7,308 bases of DNA, taken from Promethearchaeota archaeon (GTDB taxonomy: Archaea; Asgardarchaeota; Lokiarchaeia; Sigynarchaeales; MK-D1). The notes beneath the pieces were generated by a model. That model was given only the letters and a program-made list of their open reading frames with translations. It was not told the DNA's origin and ran no database searches. Where the stretch lies: positions 1 to 7,308 of the forward strand of contig JAEOUK010000298.1 in the NCBI GenBank assembly GCA_016839385.1. Reading direction: 5' to 3'. The position numbers were made by a program, and so were the translations under genes. Positions 1-5,793 of this stretch are shown here, piece after piece; within the stretch, counting starts at the first letter, position 1, and the number at the start of each line of letters is the position of its first letter.

Positions 1-724
1 CTTCTAATGCTGCTCGATTAAACTCAAAACAATTTATTCCTCTAACACTTTTTCGAAATTGAGGTTTTTTATTATTATTATCATCATCAAATGGATCATT
101 CCACATTGCTTGATACACAAGTTGAGCATTTGATACATCGATGTTAATAGGAGTCTTTTGGCCGATAAGAGCCCTAATCAGAGAATAATCTTCTTTGGAT
201 TTTGGGATTCCTCCATGAACTCCAATCGTTTTCCATTTTGTGATAGCAAGTATTGGCAGATGATTGTATAGCTTATAAATTTCTTTTTCAGGAAAATAGG
301 GGAATTGATGTTCTTCTATCAATTCTTTTACAAAACCATATCGATGATTTATCTCTATATCTTCATGGTTACCTCGCAGAGCAAACACATTGAAATCATA
401 CTTAAGTTCTTCAATATACTCAGAGAAGAATTGTTTTTGAAATCCTTCAGAACGAGCAAAAGCGTCCATTACTTTTAGAAAACATCTCAATTGCTCTGGT
501 CCACGATCAGTATAATCTCCTAAAAACACAAGACTTTGAACATTTTTTAATTTCGCAATTCTAAATGCATTTAATAAATCTTGGTAAAATCCATGGATAT
601 CTCCCACATAAAGTACAGGACCATCTTTTATTTCTCGTATTAGTGGCTTATTTTCTAAAAAAGGGAGAATTTCCGCGATAAATTCTTGTACTCTGCGCAA
701 ATTAGGTGACTGCACTTTGCTCAT
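1..724 (-). CDS. PPP-family serine/threonine protein phosphatase (PP1/PP2A-like), 3' end cut by window edge
   Basis: Reading the minus strand from an ATG at 724 gives 241 codons with no stop before the left edge. The product is a dinuclear-metal phosphatase that removes phosphate from phosphoserine/threonine. Signature motifs appear in family order: GDIHG (residues 41-45), GDYTDRG (69-75, canonical GDxVDRG), RGNHE (117-121), VHGGIP (169-174), a W-N-D-P block matching the family's WSDP, then an R-G...F block just before the edge. Metal ligands D42, H44, D70, N119 and H170 and the general acid H120 are present. The last histidine motif (RAHQ in PP1) would lie beyond the edge. No signal peptide is seen. 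An in-frame ATG at 748, directly after a TAA, would add eight residues (MIVFCSLY); 724 is preferred because those residues look uncharacteristic, but neither start has a clear ribosome site. It is divergent from the M42 peptidase. PPP enzymes are typical of eukaryotes and patchy in archaea and bacteria. Family assignment is firm; substrate unknown. Confidence 0.93.
   Translation of the reverse strand, partial: MSKVQSPNLRRVQEFIAEILPFLENKPLIREIKDGPVLYVGDIHGFYQDLLNAFRIAKLKNVQSLVFLGDYTDRGPEQLRCFLKVMDAFARSEGFQKQFFSEYIEELKYDFNVFALRGNHEDIEINHRYGFVKELIEEHQFPYFPEKEIYKLYNHLPILAITKWKTIGVHGGIPKSKEDYSLIRALIGQKTPINIDVSNAQLVYQAMWNDPFDDDNNNKKPQFRKSVRGINCFEFNRAALE
65..88 (-). repeat. Short trinucleotide repeat inside the phosphatase gene
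   Basis: On the coding (minus) strand this is three GAT, three AAT and two AAA codons in a row, giving Asp3-Asn3-Lys2. It lies between the W-N-D-P block and the final R-G block of the phosphatase, where PPP enzymes have a variable surface loop. It is probably a tolerated loop expansion. The run is too short to call a true microsatellite. Confidence 0.6.
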
Positions 725-748
725 ATATAGTGAACAAAACACTATCAT

Positions 749-798
749 TTAATTATGTCTGGGTACCATATACGTTTTAAAAGAGATGATTGAGAAAT
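749..798. promoter_or_regulatory. Divergent promoter region between phosphatase and M42 peptidase genes
   Basis: About 50-75 bases separate the two start codons, so both promoters must fit here or overlap the other gene's 5' end. A palindromic TTTTAAAA at 775-782 is the best TATA-like element for the minus strand; initiation about 25 bases away would fall near 752, just before the two candidate phosphatase starts. For the plus strand, CATATA around 767-772 would start transcription close to the ATG at 799, giving a leaderless or near-leaderless mRNA. GAGATGAT at 783-790 partly resembles an archaeal Shine-Dalgarno sequence but is poorly spaced for 799. Box assignments are by eye. Confidence 0.4.
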
Positions 799-1920
799 AT
801 GTCCGAATATAAACTTAATGAAAAACTATTGGAAGAACTATCCAATGCGTTTGGTCCTTCAGGGCACGAAAGAGATGTTCAGAAAATTGCATTAAAGTAT
901 GGAAAGGAATACGCTGATACGATAGAGTATGATAGAACTGGAAGTGTGATTTTTAAAAAAGGATCAAAAGGTCCAAAAATTATGTTAGCAGGACATGCAG
1001 ATGAAATTGGATTTATGATCTGTGGAATTGAAAAGAATGGCTATCTTAGAATAAGTAATTTGGGAGGTTGGTGGAGTCATTCAATCTTATCCCAGCAAAT
1101 CCTTATTCGCACAATGGACGGAAAAAAATATACTGGAATAATTATAGCTCCTCCTCCCCATGTTTTACCAGAAGAACAAAGGAATAAGGTAATCCCGCTA
1201 GAAAAGATGTTTGTGGACATAGGTTGTAAATCTGCCAAAGAAGTTGAAGAACTCGGAGTTAATATCGGGGATCCTGCTGTACCTATCGCAACCTTCCGGA
1301 TTGAAAAACGTAACCGAATTGATAAAAAAAATGAGAAGAAAACTAAAGAAGTCAAGTTAGCCTTTGGAAAGGCGTTCGATGACCGAATAGGAGTATTTAT
1401 TATATTAGAAGTATTGCGAAAATTAAAGGAAGAAAACATAGAACATCACAATATCGTGTATTGCGCATCTACAACGCAAGAAGAAGTAGGATTACGTGGA
1501 GCTAGAACAGCAGCAAAATTAATAGAACCTGACATCGGATTTTCATTAGATGTGGATGTTTCTGGAGATGCTCCAGGAGTTACTGGTATAAGTCAAAAGA
1601 TGGGGGAAGGCGTTTCAATCTCTGCCGGTGATGGCTCAATGATCCCCAATCCAATTTTTCGAAAATATGTTATTGATATTGCTAATAAGAAAAAAATTAA
1701 ATGGCAACCTGCTTTCTTGAGAAGAGGAGGTACCGATGCAGGTGTTATTCACTTAACAGGAATAGGAGCTCCCAGTTTATTCATTGGAATTCCAACTCGA
1801 CATATTCACAGTCATAATGGAATATTGTCTCTCCAAGATGTTGAGAATGCAATCAATTTGTTAATCGAAGTAATCAAGACATTAGATGAAAAAACCGTTA
1901 AAAGCTTCACCAAATTATAA
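799..1920 (+). CDS. M42-family dinuclear-metal aminopeptidase (TET/glutamyl aminopeptidase type)
   Basis: A 373-residue cytosolic metallopeptidase, slightly longer than the usual 340-360. M42 enzymes form large TET-like dodecamers that trim N-terminal residues from peptides made by the proteasome and other proteases. All five expected metal ligands can be located: H66 in AGHADEIG (catalytic D68), the D194-D195 pair in AFDDRIG, E229 in TTQEEVG (with catalytic base E228), D251 in SLDVDV, and H337 in TRHIHSH. The segment 72-165 or so matches the inserted domain of the family, including the PPPHVLPEE and FVDIG blocks. Residues 169-184 form a lysine/arginine-rich stretch before AFDD that seems longer than normal. 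A TTG at 790 is in frame and would add three residues; the ATG at 799 is preferred. Some M42 members were once called endoglucanases, but aminopeptidase is the supported activity. Exact side-chain preference cannot be read. Confidence 0.95.
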   Translation: MSEYKLNEKLLEELSNAFGPSGHERDVQKIALKYGKEYADTIEYDRTGSVIFKKGSKGPKIMLAGHADEIGFMICGIEKNGYLRISNLGGWWSHSILSQQILIRTMDGKKYTGIIIAPPPHVLPEEQRNKVIPLEKMFVDIGCKSAKEVEELGVNIGDPAVPIATFRIEKRNRIDKKNEKKTKEVKLAFGKAFDDRIGVFIILEVLRKLKEENIEHHNIVYCASTTQEEVGLRGARTAAKLIEPDIGFSLDVDVSGDAPGVTGISQKMGEGVSISAGDGSMIPNPIFRKYVIDIANKKKIKWQPAFLRRGGTDAGVIHLTGIGAPSLFIGIPTRHIHSHNGILSLQDVENAINLLIEVIKTLDEKTVKSFTKL

Positions 1921-1965
1921 AAAATTCATCACATTTTTGGTTATTCTACTTACTGATTTGGGAGT

Positions 1966-1994
1966 TTTTAGATCATTCCACTCTTCCTTTTTTT
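1966..1994 (+). terminator. T-rich archaeal-type terminator after the M42 peptidase
   Basis: Two T-runs follow the peptidase stop: five Ts at 1966-1970 and seven at 1988-1994, with no convincing hairpin. Archaeal RNA polymerase stops at such non-template T-tracts. With a TATA-like box right after it, this suggests the peptidase and helicase are separate transcription units. Confidence 0.45.
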
Positions 1995-2003
1995 AAGACA
2001 ATG

Positions 2004-2034
2004 AATTAAATACTCCACCAAACTAAGATCTTGG
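2004..2034 (+). promoter_or_regulatory. TATA-like promoter for the helicase, probably leaderless
   Basis: AATTAAATA at 2004-2012 resembles an archaeal TATA box preceded by a purine-rich stretch. Its centre is about 26 bases before the GTG at 2035, so transcription would start at or next to the start codon. No Shine-Dalgarno sequence precedes the GTG, as expected for a leaderless mRNA. Confidence 0.5.
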
Positions 2035-4356
2035 GTGAAAGCAACGACTATTGAAGACATCCTCCATGCAATAACGTCTGAGAATTTTTATGAGAATCAA
2101 ATTGTCCACATTGAAAAAATAAGAAAAACCCCCCCTGTAAAAGGGAAGCTTAACAAAAGTCTTCATCCGAAAATCGATGAATGGTTGAAGTTTAACAATT
2201 TTGATTTGTATTCCCATCAAGCGGAAGCTATTAATACTACTCTTGATGGTAAAAACGTTGTTATTGTTACATCAACTGCATCAGGTAAATCATTAGCATA
2301 TAACATACCAGTTTTACAATCCTTATTGACTGAATCCGATTCTTGTGCACTATATCTCTTCCCACAGAAAGCATTAGCTCAAGATCAAAGTGTAAAATTA
2401 CATAAAATAATGGATTTCTTAGAAATTGACAAAAATCTATTAGGGGTTTATGATGGAGATACACCTGTTGATGAAAAACGGAGAATACGAAAACAGAGTA
2501 GATTGATTATTGTTAATCCCTATGGTTTTCATTACTATTTACCATATAAGAATTTGTGGACTCGAGTATTCTCGAATTTAAAATATATCATAATTGACGA
2601 GATACATCATTATAGAGGGATATTTGGATCTAATTTTGCCCAAGTGATGCGTAGATTCAACCGAGCTTTGAATTCTTTCGGAGCTAATCCTATATACATT
2701 TTGTGCAGTGCAACCATTAAAAATCCTGAAGAAGTAGCCACAAAACTCACGGGAAAATCGGATTTTATAATAGTAGATAAAGATGGTTCACCAAATCCTG
2801 GAAGATATTTTGTTATGTGGAATCTTCCATTGGAAAAAGATAGTGATATATACAAATCTCCTCACACACAAACGCGTTATCTATTTAATTTCATGATACA
2901 ACAAGATCTGCAAACTTTAGCCTTTGTTCGGTCTCGTAAAATGGCAGAATTAAATGCAATGTATTCACGCAAAGCATTCGGTACAAACGATAATGAATAT
3001 TTAGTAGATAGAGTCATTTCCTATAGAGCAGGACTACTACCAAAGGATAGAAGAAGAATTGAAGAATCTCTCAGGGACCGTAACGTTATTGGAGTATATT
3101 CTACTACTGCACTCGAACTAGGAGTCGATATCGGATCCCTAGATTGCACAATTTTATCTGGCTTTCCTGGGACCGTATCTTCCATGTGGCAGCAAGTAGG
3201 TAGAGCAGGAAGAAAATACAATCCAGAAACCGGAATTGAATGTGTGTCCTTTTTAGTTCCTTTTCCTAATCCTTTAGATCTGTATTATGTGAATAATCCT
3301 GATGAACTTCTTACAAAATCTCCTGAAATATGTAATATTAATCTCAACAATAAACATATACTTGAAAACCATCTAAAATGTGCTGCTAAAGAAGCTCCAT
3401 TGACTGAAAAAGACGAAAATATTTTTGGTCCATCCTTTTCCACTGCGATTGAGGAATTAGAAAAGAAAAACCTTGTAAAAAAGAAAGGTAAACGATATTA
3501 TTATAATTCCATTGAACAATTTCCTCCCCAATCTGTTTCCCTTTCGAGTATTCGTGAAAGTGATTATCAGGTAATCATACAGCGAGAAAAAAAACAAGAT
3601 ACGTTGGTAAATTTTGAAGAAAAAGCTTATGTTTACAAGGAACTACATGATGGGGCTATTTACTTATATTTAGCAGAACCATATCGTGTCACCTCTTTAG
3701 ACATAGAGAATAAAGTTGTAAAACTTACAAAAGATGATGGATTTACATACACTCGTTCACGAATTATAACTGATATTCTGCAACGGGGGAAAGCTGATAA
3801 ATCAAAGGCTGAAAGTGATATTAACATTTATTATGGAGATGTCAGAGTATCCGAAACCGTCGTAGGGTATGATGTATTATCTGTTGAAACCAATGAGAAA
3901 ATAACGCAGAAAGTCCTCACTCTACCTCCTCTTGAGTTAAATACAAAAGCTGTCTGGTTCTCTATTCCTCCAGATTATATTGCGTTATTAGAGTCAGAAG
4001 GCTATGATTTTAACGGTTCAATCCATGCGATTGAGCATGCTGCAATAAGTATGGCTCCTTATTTTACTATGTGTGATCGATGGGATATTGGTGGGGTATC
4101 AACACGATCCGACTCTCAACTTGACGAATGGCCAGTGATTTACATATATGATGGGATTGCAGGAGGTATTGGAATTTCAGAATCACTATATGACACGGTT
4201 GTGGAATTATTACGGAAGACATATCTACTCATCAGTACCTGTAAGTGCAAGGAAGCTTGTCCAGGTTGCGTGATTAGTCCAAAATGTGGCAATAATAACA
4301 AACCTCTAGATAAATATGGTGCAAAACGATTACTAGAATTGATGTTAAAATTATAG
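2035..4356 (+). CDS. Superfamily 2 DEAH-type helicase with C-terminal DUF1998 zinc cluster (MrfA/YprA/Hrq1-like)
   Basis: A 773-residue ATP-dependent helicase. RecA lobe 1 carries HQAEAI (61-66), Walker A TASGKS (81-86, K85), the LFPQKALAQDQ block, DEIH (188-191) followed by YRGIFGS, and SAT (225-227). Lobe 2 carries TALELGVDIG (358-367) and QQVGRAGR (386-393) with arginine fingers R390/R393. The C-terminal region has HAIEHA (664-669), CDRWDIGG (from 680), YDGIAGGIG, and a cysteine cluster at C736, C738, C742, C745 and C751 followed by GNNNKPLDK, the hallmark of the MrfA zinc-binding domain. Length fits bacterial MrfA (about 750). MrfA in Bacillus acts in mitomycin-lesion repair with the exonuclease MrfB; fungal Hrq1 acts in crosslink repair. 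A DNA-repair role here is inferred, and no MrfB-like gene is in view. GTG is the start because a stop lies at 2002 and the first in-frame ATG (M126) would remove Walker A. Confidence 0.94.
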   Translation: MKATTIEDILHAITSENFYENQIVHIEKIRKTPPVKGKLNKSLHPKIDEWLKFNNFDLYSHQAEAINTTLDGKNVVIVTSTASGKSLAYNIPVLQSLLTESDSCALYLFPQKALAQDQSVKLHKIMDFLEIDKNLLGVYDGDTPVDEKRRIRKQSRLIIVNPYGFHYYLPYKNLWTRVFSNLKYIIIDEIHHYRGIFGSNFAQVMRRFNRALNSFGANPIYILCSATIKNPEEVATKLTGKSDFIIVDKDGSPNPGRYFVMWNLPLEKDSDIYKSPHTQTRYLFNFMIQQDLQTLAFVRSRKMAELNAMYSRKAFGTNDNEYLVDRVISYRAGLLPKDRRRIEESLRDRNVIGVYSTTALELGVDIGSLDCTILSGFPGTVSSMWQQVGRAGRKYNPETGIECVSFLVPFPNPLDLYYVNNPDELLTKSPEICNINLNNKHILENHLKCAAKEAPLTEKDENIFGPSFSTAIEELEKKNLVKKKGKRYYYNSIEQFPPQSVSLSSIRESDYQVIIQREKKQDTLVNFEEKAYVYKELHDGAIYLYLAEPYRVTSLDIENKVVKLTKDDGFTYTRSRIITDILQRGKADKSKAESDINIYYGDVRVSETVVGYDVLSVETNEKITQKVLTLPPLELNTKAVWFSIPPDYIALLESEGYDFNGSIHAIEHAAISMAPYFTMCDRWDIGGVSTRSDSQLDEWPVIYIYDGIAGGIGISESLYDTVVELLRKTYLLISTCKCKEACPGCVISPKCGNNNKPLDKYGAKRLLELMLKL

Positions 4357-4367
4357 GATACTAAACC

Positions 4368-4376
4368 TTTTTTTTT
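4368..4376 (+). terminator. Nine-T tract between helicase and pdaD
   Basis: Nine Ts start 12 bases after the helicase stop in a 39-base gap before pdaD, without a hairpin. This fits an archaeal U-tract terminator. The same T-rich stretch running into TTTATCATAC could also act as a weak TATA-like element for pdaD, whose ATG at 4396 lacks a ribosome binding site. Whether pdaD has its own promoter or is read through from the helicase is unresolved. Confidence 0.4.
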
Positions 4377-4395
4377 ATCATACGTAGATTTTCTC

Positions 4396-4905
4396 ATGAT
4401 TCCTAGGAAGATCTTCTTCACTAGAGGAATAGGGCAAGCAGATGAGAAGCTTATTAGTTTTGAAAACGCTCTCAAAGATGCTCAAATCGCATGCTATAAT
4501 TTGGTTCGAGTTTCATCTATATTACCTGTAAAATGTGAAGAGATTCCTTTGGAAGAAGGTATAAAACAGTTAACTCCCGGACAGATTGTGTATACCGTAA
4601 TTTCTGAGATAACTTTTAATTACAATTCTCCAAATGGTGAAAAAAACGTTTTCGCATCAATTGGTATTGCTAAACCAAAAGATAAAAATCTCTACGGGTA
4701 TTTAAGTGAATATTCGGGGACAAACCGAAATCTTGATGATGTAAAAAAAAACTCATGTAATTTAGCTATGAGATTATTGCAATCCTCAAGAAATGACACA
4801 ATAATTGAATGCAATACTTCTGAAATCACTGCATATTTAAAATTAAACTTCACATCCATATTGGGTTTTATTACGTGCATAGCAGCAGCAGTATTTGTGG
4901 AGTAA
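4396..4905 (+). CDS. pdaD: Pyruvoyl-dependent arginine decarboxylase (PvlArgDC)
   Basis: The 169-residue product decarboxylates L-arginine to agmatine, the first step of putrescine synthesis by the agmatine route. It is made as a proenzyme that cuts itself between two serines, leaving a beta chain and an alpha chain capped with the pyruvoyl cofactor. The cleavage motif VSSILP is at residues 39-44, predicting a cut between S40 and S41 and chains of about 40 and 129 residues. The conserved acidic residue in GYLSEYSG (E105) corresponds to the catalytic glutamate described in the Methanocaldococcus jannaschii enzyme (165 residues, so length matches). The C-terminal hydrophobic stretch before AAAVFVE is the normal buried end of this fold, not a membrane anchor. 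It is followed after 14 bases by the agmatinase gene that uses its product, which strongly supports the call. No Shine-Dalgarno precedes the ATG. Confidence 0.95.
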   Translation: MIPRKIFFTRGIGQADEKLISFENALKDAQIACYNLVRVSSILPVKCEEIPLEEGIKQLTPGQIVYTVISEITFNYNSPNGEKNVFASIGIAKPKDKNLYGYLSEYSGTNRNLDDVKKNSCNLAMRLLQSSRNDTIIECNTSEITAYLKLNFTSILGFITCIAAAVFVE

Positions 4906-4907
4906 TA

Positions 4908-4911
4908 GGAG
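4908..4911 (+). promoter_or_regulatory. Ribosome binding site that decides the speB start
   Basis: GGAG lies in the gap just after the pdaD stop. It is 8 bases before the ATG at 4920 but only 2 bases before an ATG at 4914, so 4920 is the favoured start. It is the only well-spaced Shine-Dalgarno I see in the window, and it belongs to an operon-internal gene, as expected where first genes are leaderless. Confidence 0.65.
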
Positions 4912-4919
4912 AAATGATA

Positions 4920-5789
4920 ATGGAACAAACAAGCCGATTTTTTGATTTTCCATCGGAACCTAAAGAAAACACAGAATTTATAATAATTGGTATTCCATTT
5001 GATGGAGAAATGACACAACAACGGGGAAAATGCCAAACAGCTCCAGATGAAATACGAGAGATTTCATTAGATCTTTCTCTTACATCGGAAGATGGAATGG
5101 ATTTGAACAAATTACGTATTGTGGATCTTGGAGATATTTCCGAAGATATGGACAAGTTTATTCCTCTACTTCTGAAAAAAGCTCCCCAAGCAATCCCTAT
5201 ATTTATTGGCGGAAGTCACTCAATTACATTCTACACTGTAAATGCATTTATCCAAGAAAAAAAGATTAAAAACTTGAATTATATTTCATTGGATGCACAC
5301 TTAGATTGCTATAATGAATGGAAAGGGAGTAAGTACGTACATTGTACCGTAACTCGTAGAGTTTATGAGATGATTGGTTCAGAACCAGATAAAGTAGGTG
5401 TTATTGGCGTTCGTGATATTGACCTTCCTGAAATAGAATGGTCCCAAAAGGAAAAATTTCGTTATCTCCGAATGCAAGATTTAAATAATTTATATACGGA
5501 ATTTTTACCCCCTTCTTCCGAAATTAAGCCACCATTATATCTATCTATCGATATAGATGTGTTCGATCCTTCCGTCGCTCCAGCAACTGGTTATCCCATT
5601 CCTGGAGGAATTACCTATAGAGAATATTTAAAGATCTTGGATGAAATATTGAAACATTACACCATAGTAGGATTGGATTTTGTAGAATATTCACCCGATC
5701 TCGATTCACAAAATAAAATGACAGCATTCTTAGTGGCAAAAATTATTATTGAAACTTTGGTCCGAATAAAAAAAGAGAAAAAACAGTGA
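4920..5789 (+). CDS. speB: Agmatinase-type ureohydrolase (agmatinase or aminopropylagmatinase)
   Basis: This 289-residue Mn2+-dependent ureohydrolase is predicted to split agmatine into putrescine and urea. Family motifs are in order: GGSHSIT (97-103, metal ligand H100), DAHLD (125-129, ligands D125, H127, D129), a retained H141 in YVHCTV, SIDIDVFDP (209-217, ligands D211 and D213), PIPGG (226-230) and DFVEYSP (253-259) with substrate-side E256. All six metal ligands are present. Two by-eye departures from the usual consensus are S99 where GGDH/GGEH is normal, and A222 where APGTG is normal (here APATG). The frame stays open upstream to an ATG at 4875 inside pdaD and another at 4914; spacing to GGAG favours 4920. 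The adjacent pdaD supplies agmatine. In thermophilic archaea a close relative acts on N1-aminopropylagmatine to give spermidine, so that substrate is a real alternative. It ends 4 bases from the convergent transporter gene. Confidence 0.92.
   Translation: MEQTSRFFDFPSEPKENTEFIIIGIPFDGEMTQQRGKCQTAPDEIREISLDLSLTSEDGMDLNKLRIVDLGDISEDMDKFIPLLLKKAPQAIPIFIGGSHSITFYTVNAFIQEKKIKNLNYISLDAHLDCYNEWKGSKYVHCTVTRRVYEMIGSEPDKVGVIGVRDIDLPEIEWSQKEKFRYLRMQDLNNLYTEFLPPSSEIKPPLYLSIDIDVFDPSVAPATGYPIPGGITYREYLKILDEILKHYTIVGLDFVEYSPDLDSQNKMTAFLVAKIIIETLVRIKKEKKQ
5768..5783 (-). terminator. T-tract terminator for the transporter, inside the 3' end of speB
   Basis: Read on the minus strand, six Ts (5783-5778) and seven Ts (5774-5768) follow the transporter stop by roughly 10-26 bases. 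They are the complement of the lysine-rich end of speB. A transporter transcript ending here would be antisense to the last codons of speB. Confidence 0.4.
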
Positions 5790-5793
5790 ATTA

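Noticed and set aside
1077..1439. Minus-strand open frame opposite the M42 gene, and similar ones opposite the helicase, pdaD/speB and transporter.
   Set aside because: They lie fully opposite strongly supported genes, have no recognisable motifs and skewed composition, and have no promoter or ribosome site.
1921..2034. Possible small gene or RNA gene in the gap after the M42 peptidase.
   Set aside because: Frames here are broken by early stops, there is no stem-loop or tRNA-like fold visible, and T-tracts plus a TATA-like box account for it.
4743..4751. Run of nine A in pdaD as a possible programmed slippage site.
   Set aside because: The gene reads through in one frame with normal family length and a normal C-terminus, so no frameshift is needed.
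4875..4919. Upstream extension of the agmatinase frame into pdaD (ATGs at 4875 and 4914).
   Set aside because: The added residues (MHSSSSICGVIGE) do not resemble a ureohydrolase N-terminus, and GGAG at 4908-4911 is correctly spaced only for 4920.
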